Of a stretch of 64,000 bases of DNA, positions 22,300-34,229 are shown piece after piece (the first letter of the stretch is position 1; each line of letters opens with the position of its first letter). Source of the stretch: Carposina sasakii (lineage: Eukaryota > Arthropoda > Insecta > Lepidoptera > Carposinidae); assembly GCA_014607495.2 (NCBI GenBank), contig CP053165.1:2970906-3034905 (forward strand), read 5' to 3'. The notes under the pieces were generated by a model. That model was not told where the DNA came from, searched no databases, and worked only from the letters and a program-made list of their open reading frames with translations. Made by a program: the position numbers and the translations under genes.

Positions 22300-22559
22300 C
22301 AGGGTGTAACAAAAAGGGTATGTTAAGCGAAAAGCTATGTAAATAGCCCACTATAGAGAACCTATCTACAAAATTTGAGACTCGAAATCACATTTTTATT
22401 TTTTAAGATTGTATGAAAATTCCTGAGATATTTAAAAATTCTCCATACTATCGGGAAAAATAAACATGTGATTTCGGGTCTCAAATTTTGTAGATAGGTT
22501 CTCTACAGTGGGCTATTTACATAGCTTTTCGCTTAACATACCCTTTTTGTTATACCCTG
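22300..22559. mobile_element. Foldback MITE, family 2 (CAGGGTGTAAC)
   Basis: A 260-bp near-palindrome. CAGGGTGTAACAAAAAGGGT and the complementary right end are followed by long complementary arms (GTTAAGCGAAAAGCTATG; AACCTATCTACAAAATTTG). The transcript would fold into one long hairpin. The left flank is TA and the right flank is TG. Confidence 0.82.
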
Positions 22560-23099
22560 TGTAGCAGAATCATCGCCGTATGCACAATATAATGTTTATA
22601 CGACACGCTCTATTTTATTAGACCTTTGCATTTACATACCAATAGGCGTCACTAACTGCTTTCGTTCTTACTGAGTTTCATTGTCAGTTTTAAATTTGAA
22701 CTCACTCGCGCTATATATTGCGTAGTGTCCATGTAGTGCCGCTGTTCTCACAAATTACATCAAGTCATCATGCCACCATACATATAAACTCATACTGCCA
22801 AGTCCTACTTCGTCTTCGCATCTTTATCGCAACATCAATAGATTGTGGTACTCGGGGATATGTTAAGTACGATAGGACACAGTACAGCGTAAATATATGA
22901 AAGCAAAGTTGGAGGTAAAAAATTATTTTTTTTTTAAAGTTACTCAGTATTTTTTTTATATAGCATTTAGTCACTCTTTACATTAAAGCATTGAAAGCTT
23001 AGTCATAATTTTAATATCTTTTATCTTCTTTAATACTATGTATGTTAGATAGATAACTATGTTCTACTTGTTTTATAGTGAAACATCGAAAACCTAGTA

Positions 23100-23900
23100 A
23101 CTAAGAAGGATTGAAGAAAAACGCAAACTTTTTGCACCTTTTTGTTTCCGTCTATAGACGAGAAACTGGGATTTAAGTATTTTCTTTCTTCGTTTTATCG
23201 TAAATCTTTCACAGCGAGATGTTTTTGTGAGAAAATCGCGATGATGTCTTCAAGTGGCCTTTATTTATTTTATTTTATGGTTCTGTTCAAAACAATGTTT
23301 GCTGACTGTCTGAGTGATAAAATTATCGGTGAAAAATCGAGATGACACGTATAAATGATTACGACCTCTCGTATTACGTTCAATCGCACGCTCGCATTTT
23401 TTTATTAGTAACTTTTTCTTTGAGAGCACTCAGGTAAGATATTGCGGTAGATAGAAGATTTCCAATGCTTGAGAAACATTGAAGTTTGAGTAGAAGACTA
23501 ACAATACGGGGGTAAGACAATATTTTGTCTGCAACACACTGATCATTCTTTCCGAGTCTCTACTTCATTGACAAATAGCATTGGGTATCAACTTAGCTAA
23601 AATGTAGTGGTAGTAGGTATTTTTTAATAATATGCAAAAACCTATAACACTGAAAGCTTCAGCAAAGCTTGCATACGTTGCCCAAATAGTATGGCATAGA
23701 TGAAGCTGTCGACAATCCTTCCCCGGATGGACCTCTCGGCAATGATATCAGTACATAATTTATGCGAAGTCAATAGTGTTACAAAGCTTAAAAACTTCGA
23801 TCTTACTCTCCCGGTATCTAAATTCCGCGTCTATTCTAAATTGCGAATTAGTTCCACATCTATGTAAGCTGTACCACCACCCGCCATGTGGCTTACATTA
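23100..23900 (+). other. Unassigned; one signal-peptide-like short frame
   Basis: A frame at 23241-23345 reads MMSSSGLYLFYFMVLFKTMF then ADC and stops after 34 residues. A hydrophobic start of this kind could be a first exon of a secreted protein, but no partner exon or clear donor was found. Confidence 0.15.
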
Positions 23901-24104
23901 CTAGTACCAAAGTTTTGGTGTACGACACGGTACATTTTACTTAATTACATTTTCACCTTAAGCACACGTAATTCATCTTGTATACGTACATTTTGTGTAT
24001 GTGTCTGTTTTCTGTTTATTTTCTTTGGCTTAATAGTTACAAACTGTAATCTTCAAAAAATTCCAAAAATCATTCTTTTGGTTACTATTGCGTTAATAAA
24101 GGTC

Positions 24105-24175
24105 TCCTATAATATTTTTTCTCATATATCTTCCATGTACAGACAGCGATCCGTAACATTTTTATTATATAAATA
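24105..24175 (-). repeat. Fragment of the 35291-type Helitron-like 5' end
   Basis: Minus orientation contains TGTTACGGATCGCTGTCTGTACATGG in register with 35310-35335, together with the ATATATGAG motif that follows. Confidence 0.6.
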
Positions 24176-24659
24176 GAAGATAAGCTTATGAAAGTTTAGC
24201 CTTATTCACAGCTGGGGCTCACTACTTGGGATTCTGAATTGAATAATTGCTTGGTTATTAAGGTATTTAAGACTAATTACAGCCATGAATAGCAATTAAC
24301 ATAGTTATGAGGATTCTGGTATAATCCCAGGCTTAGGTACTTACTGATTCAGGTTAAACCTAGTTGGATTTTACAAGGATTATTTAGCTTTGAATGCTAC
24401 CAAACATTTTGTACTAATTTAATAACAGGCATCTATGATCTAGTCTAGAATTAATTTACTTATTTACATAAAATATGAGTAAGCACGATTATCTACAAAT
24501 TAATTATACAAATAAATATACTCGGCTGTGCTTCCATAATGAAACTTGGCAGCTTTGTAGCTTCTTTAATGTCTAAAGTTCATGACCGCTATACAACATA
24601 TCTAAACCTAGTTATTAATTATATCATGCTTTTATAAAATGCATCAAAATAAATAATAT

Positions 24660-24775
24660 AAGGCTTAACATTTCCCATTGTATTCATTACCGCAAGCTAG
24701 ATTGTTGTATTTGGGCTCGAAAAGCAGCGGTAGGCCTTCCTTACCACGTGGGACTTAATAGGTTAACTGATGAAA
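24660..24775 (-). repeat. Inverted copy of the GAGGTTG repeat
   Basis: CTAGATTGTTGTATTTGGGC and GAAAAGCAGCGGTAGGCC are the complement of 1018-1062. Confidence 0.5.
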
Positions 24776-25094
24776 TGTGGGTGTCTAAATTGCACATATA
24801 ATGGGTGTGACTATAATAGTACCAACCCTACCTATACGTATAACAACATTAAATAACCAGATAAAACAGCACTAAAATAGAAGCAACTAGATAACAGATT
24901 AGAGATAGCATGAATCAAAACTGCGCAGCACAACCTTATTACCGCAACTGATTAATATCAACCAAAATCAGGCGAACGAATGAATTAATACTAATTGTTC
25001 CCATAAACCATGCGCTTGCCGTCCAGGGACGGTAAATCATTGACAGGTTCCAAATTAATTCTCTACATTCGAGGGACCCGTTAAAAAATAGAAT

Positions 25095-25240
25095 ACGCAA
25101 TGGTGCATAAGTACCTATCAGGCATAATCATGAAAAAGATACCAGAGCCACGTCAAGCATAGCATGGCATGATGTATGTAGCTCATCGTCTTACCATATG
25201 CACGGAAAGAGATGCAGATGATGTATTCAAGTATGCTAAA
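25095..25240 (+). repeat. GGGGTAG-family repeat, degenerate
   Basis: CATAATCATGAAAAAGATAC, CACGTCAAGCATAGCATGGC and GCAGATGATGTATTCAAG. Confidence 0.55.
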
Positions 25241-25424
25241 CCCATACGAGTATGTGCTAAATCCAGATATCAGTAAATCGAAAATTACCACACATACGAG
25301 TATGACAGCTCTTTGTGTTTATTTCAACTGCAAGTCCACGCCTCTATAAACAATTGATATCTTGCTTCCACGATGGAAGCAATCCTGCTCTACAAGTGCG
25401 TTATATCTTTCGAATTATTAACGA

Positions 25425-25510
25425 CTAGCGGCCGCCCACGACTTCGTCCGCATGAAGGGGCATTGCAAAGCCAGGTCGGTTTGCTATATAGCCTATCTAT
25501 AGCCTTTCTC
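25425..25510 (-). repeat. Helitron-like/CGACTTCGTCCGC fragment
   Basis: CCGCCCACGACTTCGTCCGC is the minus-strand family 3' block. Similar short pieces occur at 7805-7870 and 43679-43760. Confidence 0.45.
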
Positions 25511-26224
25511 GATAAATAAGCTATCTAACTCTGAAAGTATTTTTCAAATTTCACAACACATTGACCAGTCACAACACATTGACCAGTTCCTGAGATTAGC
25601 GCATTCAAACAAACAAACTCTTTAGCTTTATAATATTACTAAGTTTAGATTTGGAATTATCTTTTAAAATTGTATATCACTGCATATGTACAGACATGTA
25701 GGCAATTTTGGCCATACCAGCCTCATGATGTCATTCTAAATAATAAAACAAACTCAGTCTTTATTTAATACGTCCAGGAATACAACCTAAATCCTAGTCT
25801 GAGTGTGTCTAATTCGTGTGCAATCAGTCCAGTTTTATACTCGGGGCTAGGATTAGCAAGGCCGAAATATCATTTACCAACGTGTTTGGATTGGATGCGG
25901 CGATTTAATATTGGACATTGCCATCATGCAAGATGCAGCTGATATATTCTAGCCCCAGAGAACAGGAGGATATTTTGTTTATATAACAGAAAAATAACAC
26001 ATAACTAGTAGTTACAGACCTCATATATCATGTTACAAAACGAGCAAAATATAATACCAATGGAAATAATTTTACAAAAAATAAAAGCAAATTAGGGTGA
26101 ACATAATTATTAAGTAGTTGCTATTATTGGTGGTCAATTGAAAAATAACCAGACCAGAATGAATATTTCCGTTCCGAGATGAGACCCCAGATGACAATGG
26201 CATATCATTGATAGAGTCACAGCA

Positions 26225-26262
26225 CCTTGTAAACGCCACGCCGCGCCGCCGGCCGCGCCGGT
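26225..26262. repeat. GC-rich micro-island
   Basis: CCACGCCGCGCCGCCGGCCG in otherwise AT-rich DNA, with overlapping GCCG palindromes. No gene is attached to it. Confidence 0.4.
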
Positions 26263-27012
26263 TTTTCAACTACCTACGTGTGAACAAATACGAATTACCT
26301 ACCTAATCATTATAACAGCATGTCACTTTCCTAAAAATGAAAGGTCATTCGACGAACAACAATTAAATTATTAGCATTCGAGAATCCAAGAATTAATTGA
26401 ATCTTTAATCTTTATAAAGATTTTCACAGATGGATGACACTTAGGTAGTCACAAAATTTCTTACTATTAACTCGACCAAAAAATTATGAGGAAATACTAA
26501 TTTGTCTTGACACATAAAATATAGGCAATTATTAGCGCTCTCATTTACTCTTAGCGACAAGCGATGATAAAGAAAGAGAGGTAGTGTTGATTATATTAAC
26601 ATTATGATACTACGTGTTCACGTTTTACACCTTGGACTTTGATGCTGTTTTTTTTAGATCGTTGTTCATCATTGATTTCACCAAATAGTTCCTATGAACG
26701 ACGGCGCTAGTTACTTAGTGTAAAACTGTATAATGTGTGTCAATGTATATAAATGATGTTAGTTCTAAATGCGTACGAGGGAACTAATTTTATGGAACAA
26801 AGTTTAAGAATACCTATATCTTTGCGATTTCACTGTCTTTTAAAACGATTTTAAACCATAGTTCTGTTGATTCACGCTAAGGTCAGTGGTGTTGGTTGGT
26901 AGATATTATTTTAGTGTTGATGTGTGTAATATACTTGTAAGGTGAGACCAATTTCTTTCAAGAAGTCATAATTTTTAAACGTTTTGCGCTTTGGCATCAA
27001 TATAGCTCATAT

Positions 27013-27250
27013 CAGTGATCGGATAATAGGATGCATATTTACTGGTGGCTGTCATGAAATACACTTTTAAATGGAAAATCTGTTTTTAAATTTCTTAAAC
27101 CACATAGCAAAGAAGTCATTTCCATGCCAAGTTACCGTTTAGTAATGGGTGATATAGGTAATATTTGAATGTTTTAAAAAGCTGTTTCCATATTTTTTAT
27201 CGGATAATTAAGTTTAGGTAAACATGCATACGATTATTATCCGATCACTG
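27013..27250. mobile_element. MITE with 16-bp perfect inverted ends
   Basis: CAGTGATCGGATAATA at 27013 and its exact complement ending at 27250, 238 bp apart. CAGTG ends suggest hAT, but no clear 8-bp duplication remains. The next MITE begins 18 bp away. Confidence 0.65.
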
Positions 27251-27268
27251 TTCATAATTAATACTATA

Positions 27269-27748
27269 CAGGGTGTAGGTGACAGCCAGGCAAATACTGA
27301 AATGCTGAACAAGTACCATTCTTTTGAGTTATACGACAGTGTTTTATTACTCACAGGAAATGTATTTTTGATATGATTTTCAGTAATCTTTGCTCTCCGC
27401 CATAATTGTATCGGGCGATCCTGTGACTTATTAAATGGGCTTATTAGTTATTCTGTGACCCATTTCTGTTTTTTGGATCAATTGTGACCCTCCATTAAGG
27501 TTGATCAGTTTTTTAATTAATTTTGTGGTCAACTTTTTTTTTTTAAATCATCTTTTGGTTAAAATTTTATTTTTATGTCATTATTTAAGGCCTAATTAAA
27601 CGAACTAAATAAATTTTTTTCCTAAAAATATGAAAAAAATTTCGGAAAAATTCAGAATTTTCCTGCGAAAATTTTCAGTGTTTTCCGCCTCAGAATCATG
27701 GTCTGAAGTCATGGTATCAATATTTGCCTGGCTGTCACAAACACCCTG
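27269..27748. mobile_element. TA-flanked MITE, family 3
   Basis: TA|CAGGGTGTAGGTGACAGCC and the mirrored GGCTGTCACAAACACCCTG|TA at the right end. The inverted ends match for about 30 bp with two mismatches, 480 bp in all. The middle is AT-rich and noncoding. Confidence 0.8.
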
Positions 27749-28089
27749 TATATACTTTAGAAATTCCAGTTCTTTAGTGGTTAGTTTTTACAGGAAAATT
27801 GCCACAAATATTTTAGAAGATCTCAATTCTCTACAGAAATTAATAACATTATTGACAAAAAATACCACACTTATATTATTAGACATTTATTCTATTTTAT
27901 AAAAACTTTATGTGAATGGACTGAAATTACATTTCTATCCGCATAAGAGCCTCGTTATCTGGAAATTCAGTATTTCCCAGTTCTTGCTCCTGAGCTATAC
28001 CAAATAATTGCCTTCCCTTACCCAACCGGAGTAAACTTTCCCTTTGTGAATTAAATAGTATCATACGCGTGTGTAGGTACGTAATTAGT

Positions 28090-28870
28090 CCTAGTATAGT
28101 TTGCTGTTGTACTTTTGAGCTTGCGAAATAAGCAAGTTTGAAGGAAAATGTGATTTAGTTATGTAAATTTTTACATGATTACACCAGAAGGAGGATTATG
28201 TATATTTCTTTGACACGATTTGGAGCCTAAACGGCTAGTCGGATTTGAGCTTGAGTGGTATCATCAGATTTGTCGAAGGGCAGATTTCTCCAAAGGTCAG
28301 ATAGACTATCCGAAGGATATATTTGATGGTGTCTTTTTTTTAAACTTGATCAAGATTGAGACAAGACTTTATCATTCATGAATACTGCAAATATTAAAGC
28401 CAGCTATGTTGCCACGAAAATGAAAAGTATTCCAATGTAAGTACGAAAACATATAAATTATTCCATGATGTTCAAAATATTGATTGAATTTGGAAACGCA
28501 AGGGAAGTTTGAAACAAAAAAATATTTTATACTCATCCCGAAATAACCTTATCAAATAAGTTAAACTCGATAAGTTTCTGTAAGAATATCCCGAGGGATC
28601 TCCCGGAATAAAAACAATGGAATGCACACCGCAAAATAAAAGATTTTCTTTCACATTTGTTTTTTTTTATTAGATAGGGGAAAAGAGAAGCACATTCAAA
28701 CGCTCCGTTGAAAACCACTATTTTTCATGTAAATTTCGAATTTACTTTGTTTAATATAGGTATATTTTTATAGAAAAATTCTACTAGTTTTTGTTTTTTA
28801 TACGAGTTTAGTTATAGTGGTAATGTTTGAAATTGCTCGTACATAGTACCATGTATTTCTACTTATTTAA
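28090..28870. other. Unassigned AT-rich stretch
   Basis: I see no gene, repeat family or element end here; short open frames are not supported by any motif. Confidence 0.5.
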
Positions 28871-28873
28871 GGC

Positions 28874-29083
28874 TCGAGCACACCGGATGCGTATGCGTGT
28901 ACGTAAGCGTAGACGTACACGTACCTCTGAGTTTAATGTATGGAACTGTCACCACTTGACGTCTAAGCTTACGTGTACGCATACGCATCCGGTCTGCCCG
29001 TGCCTATACAGTTCCATACATTACAACTCAGAGATACGTGCACGTCTACGCTTACGTGCACGCACGCGCATCCGGTGTGCTCG
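28874..29083. mobile_element. Foldback MITE (CGAGCACACCGG)
   Basis: The ends are CGAGCACACCGGATGCG and CGCATCCGGTGTGCTCG. The arms of about 80-100 bases pair through ACGTAAGCGTAGACGTACACG-like alternating purine-pyrimidine sequence and ATGTATGGAACTGT. Noncoding; short open frames across it are by-products. Confidence 0.78.
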
Positions 29084-29917
29084 TTGAAATTAGTTGAAAA
29101 TGTCATGTTATACGGTAAGTACCTACCGAATACCTACATGACAAACTTTAATAAACTTCCGTTCTCTACTTGGGCTTTGTATACCTAAGTCTACATACAA
29201 TGTAGAGACTAACTTATTCCATTAATAAACACATATATATATCCTATGTACACACGGATGTGCGTGACCAGTAGTGACATGTAGTCGAATCCTGCATCAT
29301 TAAGTTATACTTACATTTTAAATTCGTACGAATAAATAAAAATTTGTAGTGTCAGAAGATTATCGCTGTTAAAATAAATATTAATCACACTTGTGAATAT
29401 CAACTTTCATTAACCCCTGACAAAAAAGAGGGGTATTATTTCAGTTTCTACTTAGTAACTAAATATATTTATGTATCTATACTACCTTTATCCACAAATA
29501 AACTCGTTACTTCATGATAAATACCAATAACATTTAATATGAATTATTGCAATAATTTTATCTTTGAAATGGAGAAACTCGAGGGTGGAGTTTTAATTGA
29601 AAATGATTATATTAAACATCGCACAGTAACTTTGAGTGCTATTGAATACTGAAACGGAGCTTGGAGAAGTACCTACTTAATACGATGAAATTGCGCTTGA
29701 AGAAAAATTTACTCAGGTTTCTTGAAACTCACGACTGAAACTTTATCTTCGTTAAGTACCTGTGCAAGTATATCAGGTTCAGAATATAATGATCACGTAA
29801 TGAGGGATCTAGCTGCCATTCTGTTAACTGAAATAACTTTGCATTCTCAAAAAGTAGGATGTATTTATCCTGTAAATGCAAAGCAGTGTTTAAAATTATG
29901 CCTGCCCGTGGGTAGAT

Positions 29918-30040
29918 TTATTCCCTTTACGTCGATTCTCGTTACGTCGAGTCCGAGTGCCTATTGTTCTTTGGTACATGTTGTTAACTTAGGGGATCTT
30001 TTGTTCCTATTCCCTTTACGTCGAGTGTTATCTTGTAGGT
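29918..30040 (+). repeat. TTCCCTTTACGTCGAG repeat
   Basis: ATTCCCTTTACGTCGA occurs twice here with GTCCGAGTGCCTATTGTTC between. The complement appears at 31292-31410 and a fragment at 49505-49560. The open frame covering it is not a gene. Confidence 0.55.
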
Positions 30041-30819
30041 ACAGTCAAGAACATAAATGAAAAGCACTTTCAATATCATATAGTTTTTAATCATAAAATA
30101 GACAGTGTGATTATTATCAAACTCAACTACGAAAAATATATAAAATTATTAATAAAGAAATGGAAAAAAAATCCTCACCCGAGTGGGAATCAAACGAAAA
30201 ATATATTTGTAAATCTTGTAAATAACAGCCTCAATCTTAAAAAATAGTTTGCTTTTATTTAGTAGCTACTCGTATATAGGTATTATCACTCGTAACAAAA
30301 CTTATTTTTTAACCAAATGTTTTAGAACTATCAACATTAAAATAGACATTCAACTAAAACTAACCTCTATCAATGTTAATTAGTTTTAAGGGCGTTTATT
30401 ACCCTTGGACTGATTATGCTTAAATGACATTTTTTTGTAAATTTGTGGGTACAAGAGAGAAAGGGATATGCTTAGGTGCGGCGGCAATTTAAATTTACCT
30501 GAGTTTCAAATTTTAGGGTTACCTATCTATGTAAATACTTAAGCAAAAATATGGAAAATATAATCAACAATAAAAGTGTAAAAGAGAAAGGTACATATGT
30601 GGATGGCAAATAAATTTAACTGAGGCATGTGATCTATGCTTGAGGTTTAAAAACCTAAGTTATACTAATATATTTAGTGCAAGAAACCATACTATTATAT
30701 CAGGTCAACATCTTCCTCCCCTTATCCTATTATTTATGGAGTCGGCGTAATATAATTTCTTTCGAAACTTACATTGCCTGACACCAACCCTCTTCAGGTA
30801 TAGCTAAGTGTAATTTTTT

Positions 30820-30921
30820 TGAAAATCCGTACATTAAATAAATTCAGAGGCCTGTGACCGGGATCGAACCCACGCCTTCCGACTGAAAGGCGCACGTCTT
30901 AACCACTAGGCTATCACCGCT
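30820..30921 (-). repeat. tRNA-like head of the same SINE family
   Basis: Minus orientation gives AGCGGTGATAGCCTAGTGG (A-box) and GGGTTCGATCCCGGTCAC (B-box), ending near the TTTATTTAATGTACGG segment. The 3' body is missing. It is not a functional tRNA gene because the acceptor stem is not formed. Confidence 0.75.
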
Positions 30922-31006
30922 TTATTTATTATTATATCGGGTTATTAATGAAACATATTTGGAACAAGAGTGAATGAAATGCGTGTGATTCATGGTTGTA
31001 TGAAAA

Positions 31007-31237
31007 TCCTACTAATATTATAAACGCGAAAGTTTGTGAGTATGGATGGATGCATGGATGGATGTTTGTTACTCTGTTACTCTTTTACGTAAAAACGGCT
31101 GTTCACGTAATAAAATTTGGTATAGTTAGCTGACACATAGGCTACTTTTTATCCCGGGAAAATATTTTTATTCCGGCTAATTTCGACATTTTGTTTTTTC
31201 TTAAGTTCACGCGGACGGAGTCACGGGCGTCAACTAG
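31007..31237 (+). mobile_element. Helitron-like nonautonomous element
   Basis: A|TCCTACTAATATTATAAACG...GGCGTCAACTAG|T, with (GGATGGAT) and the GTTCACGCGGACGGAGTC block. Confidence 0.72.
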
Positions 31238-31291
31238 TTTCTAAATAATTCACAAATGCTTGTCCTTTCTGTACCTGACTGTACGTTTAAT

Positions 31292-31410
31292 TTTAAACTC
31301 GACGTAAAGGGAATAGAACAAAAGAATCGACACAACGGAAATAGATAGTGTAAAACCGCAACAGTAGCAAGAACAATAGGCACTCAGACTCGACGTAAAG
31401 AGAATCAGAG
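31292..31410 (-). repeat. TTCCCTTTACGTCGAG repeat, inverted copy
   Basis: CTCGACGTAAAGGGAATAGA at the left and AGACTCGACGTAAAGAGAAT at the right, with GAACAATAGGCACTC inside. It abuts the SINE at 31418. Confidence 0.55.
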
Positions 31411-31417
31411 AGATTTA

Positions 31418-31627
31418 TCGTACGAGGCGATTAAGGGTTTCCGGGAGGTGGGCAGTAGCGCCTCCCGTACTGATAATATAGTCCGAATATCACACTGCGG
31501 TCACCAACCCGCCTGCTCAGCATGGTGACTATGGGCTAAACCCCCCTGTGACAATAGCCTTATGGAGTGCCCTGGGGGAGGCCTAGGTTCAGCAGTGGAC
31601 TGCAATAGGCTGAAAAAGAAGAAGAAG
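31418..31627 (+). mobile_element. SINE, RTE-tailed family, 5'-truncated
   Basis: Begins at TCGTACGAGGCGATTAAGG and ends GCAATAGGCTGAAAAAGAAG. It is in the + orientation and lacks the first 60-70 bases of the family head. Confidence 0.75.
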
Positions 31628-31827
31628 TTTAAAATTAGAAATACTCATCATTACATTTGTCACGGTAACATATATGAATTAATGAATGAATGAATGATGA
31701 ATAGTTGCTGAACTACTCGAGAATAAAAAGAAGTAGAAGTAAGAAGTAGTTTTTTGGTTACTTGTACTCGAATCCAAGAAAACTTTATTCAATTACGAGT
31801 AACCATGTTACAACATAGTCCTAAAAA

Positions 31828-31920
31828 CATACTACGGTCACCAACCCGCCAGCCCAGCGTGGTGACTATGGGCAAAAACGCTCCATGGCAGCAGCCTTGT
31901 GTGACCGTAATAGGCATGAT
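31828..31920 (+). repeat. RTE-tailed SINE, internal fragment
   Basis: Contains CGGTCACCAACCCGCCAGCC and GTGGTGACTATGGGCAAAAA but lacks head and tail. Confidence 0.6.
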
Positions 31921-32441
31921 AATTGAGATCTGTCTGTACTACGGAGGAGATATTACGGAGATTGCTAGCATTAAAAATATCAATTTCTTTTTATTTTTAC
32001 TTCAACGAATTAAATTTGATTTTACGAAGGCTAAAACTTCATAAAAATAACACAGTACATTAACCTAAAAAGGTCTTAGGAGAAATCCTCTGAATAAACG
32101 GTAAATCCAGTAGCGTTACGATCAGTATTTAGGCGTAAGTACTAAAGAGATGCTCAAACTTTTATTAGAATTCTTAACAGGCCAATAATCTTACACTTGA
32201 CTTGCGACAGAAGGAGGAAAAAAACGATCCGCCGATCAAGTGGAAAATTAGTTAAAGCGAACGAGAGATGAATACGGTGAACACAAAAGAGACACCATTA
32301 AAGAGAATTAAAATAAGCGTTATAAACTAAAAATATAGTGTTAGTATTACTCGTATCCAAGGTTATATTACTTTTTACCGACTGCGCGACGTAAAGGAGT
32401 GGTATTGTGTTTAACAGCCTATGTATGTATGTATGTATGTA

Positions 32442-32546
32442 TCTAATGATGTAACATAACAACTAAACAGTCGGGATCCATTATCCGACAGCCAAGCAAA
32501 TATTTCAATGGATCCTGGCTGTTCAGTTGTTATGTTACATCATTAG
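32442..32546. repeat. 105-bp hairpin
   Basis: TCTAATGATGTAACATAAC on the left pairs with GTTATGTTACATCATTAGA on the right. The arms continue for about 41 bp with few mismatches around a 23-base loop. A (TATG)n run precedes it. Either a tiny foldback element or a transcribed hairpin. Confidence 0.7.
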
Positions 32547-32778
32547 AAAATATTCTATTTTCTTCAATACCTAGTATTCATTCCATAATAATATTATAGA
32601 CCACCGGACATCTAAGTGCTTGTTTTTTTCTTTAAAGTTTTTTTTATTATGTACATAGTTTGGTTCTTTTTAAGCAGTCGGTTATTTCGATTTTTTAAAT
32701 TATGTTTTTTTACTAAGAAGTAATAAAATATTATGGAAATAATGAACCTATTCGCGAATTTTCAGGAATATTGTCATT

Positions 32779-33140
32779 TTTGGTCGTCAACGTTCCCGAA
32801 AACTACGGAATCTCCTCATCATCACGATCATTTTTCTCCATGGAAGCATACCTGGGAAGTGTCTGGTTTCCAAAATATTAGGGTCGAAAGTTGAGTAAAT
32901 AGACTGCGTTTTTCTGCATAAATGCACATAGACGCGCGTAGCAGGATTTTTTCACGAAAAATAATTAATATCTGTCTATAAAAAAAACTAACATAAACAC
33001 TAGACACTATAAATTTCGCACGATCAAGTAATTTAAATAAAAAAAAAAAAAATCCCAGCATTTTTTTTGGCATAAACTTACTTTATTTCATGTATAGAAT
33101 ACGTACCCTTCGTTAAAGGTGGCCACAAAAAAACACCCTG
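32779..33140. mobile_element. TA-flanked MITE, family 1
   Basis: The right end AACACCCTG|TA is clear and the left end is decayed. The body shares CCGAAAACTACGGAATCTCC and GCATACCTGGGAAGTGTCTG with the other copies. Confidence 0.7.
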
Positions 33141-33144
33141 TAGT

Positions 33145-33279
33145 ATGTAGAATTCTTAAACAACTCAAGAATGTTCATTAAATCTAGAAAACTAAACATG
33201 TTATTTCAAGTCTGAAATTTTGTAGAAAGGTGTGCTATGTCCATAATTACGCTTAATATATCCCTTTTATTACACCCTG
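33145..33279. repeat. Half of a family-2 MITE
   Basis: Holds the right arm only: TCTGAAATTTTGTAGAAAGG and TTACACCCTG|TA. It abuts the family-1 MITE ending at 33140. Confidence 0.6.
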
Positions 33280-33534
33280 TATAGCTTTCAAAACATTAGT
33301 ATTTTGATAAAATGTCGAAAAATACCGCCTCCCTAATAGAAATTCAAACTATGACTGAAGTCATCGGAATTTCTACATTTTCCTTTACGCTTATCAATCC
33401 ATAAGTAAAATGTATGATAGACATCTGTATGATAACAATGCATAGTACTAGATTGATAACATGACCCAAAATCTCGTGACGTACTGTAAAAGTTGTACTG
33501 TAAAAGTGTACGAGTTTGTGACAGAATACTTCCT

Positions 33535-33618
33535 CTAATGTAAATATTTTATTTTATTCTTTGTTATGTTTCTGTCTCAAATAAAGCTTTCATTCATTCA
33601 TTCATTCATTCATAAAAG
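33535..33618 (+). mobile_element. Probable LINE tail with (CATT)n
   Basis: GTTTCTGTCTCAAATAAAGC followed by seven CATT units. An AATAAA-containing end with a short simple repeat is typical of non-LTR element tails. Confidence 0.4.
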
Positions 33619-33619
33619 C

Positions 33620-34225
33620 TCCGAAATAAACACGATCTTCTTATCTTCGTTAATGCGAGCAAGTCGTCTGAAAACACATGAACTAATGTTTGAAGTTTTT
33701 TACAAACATTTTAGAGTTACGTTCCTTCCTGGAATGGAAAAATAGTTTCAGTTACAGTGAGATTTTCTTTGTTGAAAAAGTTTCATTCTAACGTAAGAAA
33801 GAAAACTGCTTTCAACGCCATTACAAGTTACATCAGTAGGTACAGTCATTGGCAATAAATATTGCACATGCAGCCGCACTCAGAAATGTAAAAAAAAAAT
33901 ATCCTAATGATTACCATAACCACCATTTAAAATCAGCGTCATATCTATATCATAGCACACTTAAGCGTAAACTTAAAACTGTCTAAATTAGTTAGGTATG
34001 TCTCTCTTCATTCTTAATATAAATGGCTGAAACACAAAGGGACAGGTAGGACTATTTAAGTTTAGGTTTAAATATGACGGTCAGAATCGACTAGTGAGTG
34101 TATATTAGAGGGTTTTAAAATTTTTGCAAATGCGGCAGAAGAATGTGTAGTACGAATTAACACACCTTTCAATGACAGTAGGTAATAACTTTTAATTCTT
34201 AGATTAATGATTGGTCTTTTTAATT
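33620..34225. other. Unassigned stretch
   Basis: Only AT-rich sequence without recognisable features; contains weak traces of the 8480-type repeat near 34000-34085. Confidence 0.4.
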
Positions 34226-34229
34226 ATAA

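Noticed and set aside
28874..29083. Two Arg/Thr-rich open frames
   Set aside because: They are produced by the alternating sequence of a foldback MITE.
29722..30060. 112-codon frame
   Set aside because: Its second half is the TTCCCTTTACGTCGAG repeat; no motif in the first half.
30840..30921. Possible tRNA gene
   Set aside because: A- and B-box are present but no acceptor-stem pairing; the same sequence forms the head of the SINE at 9438-9786.
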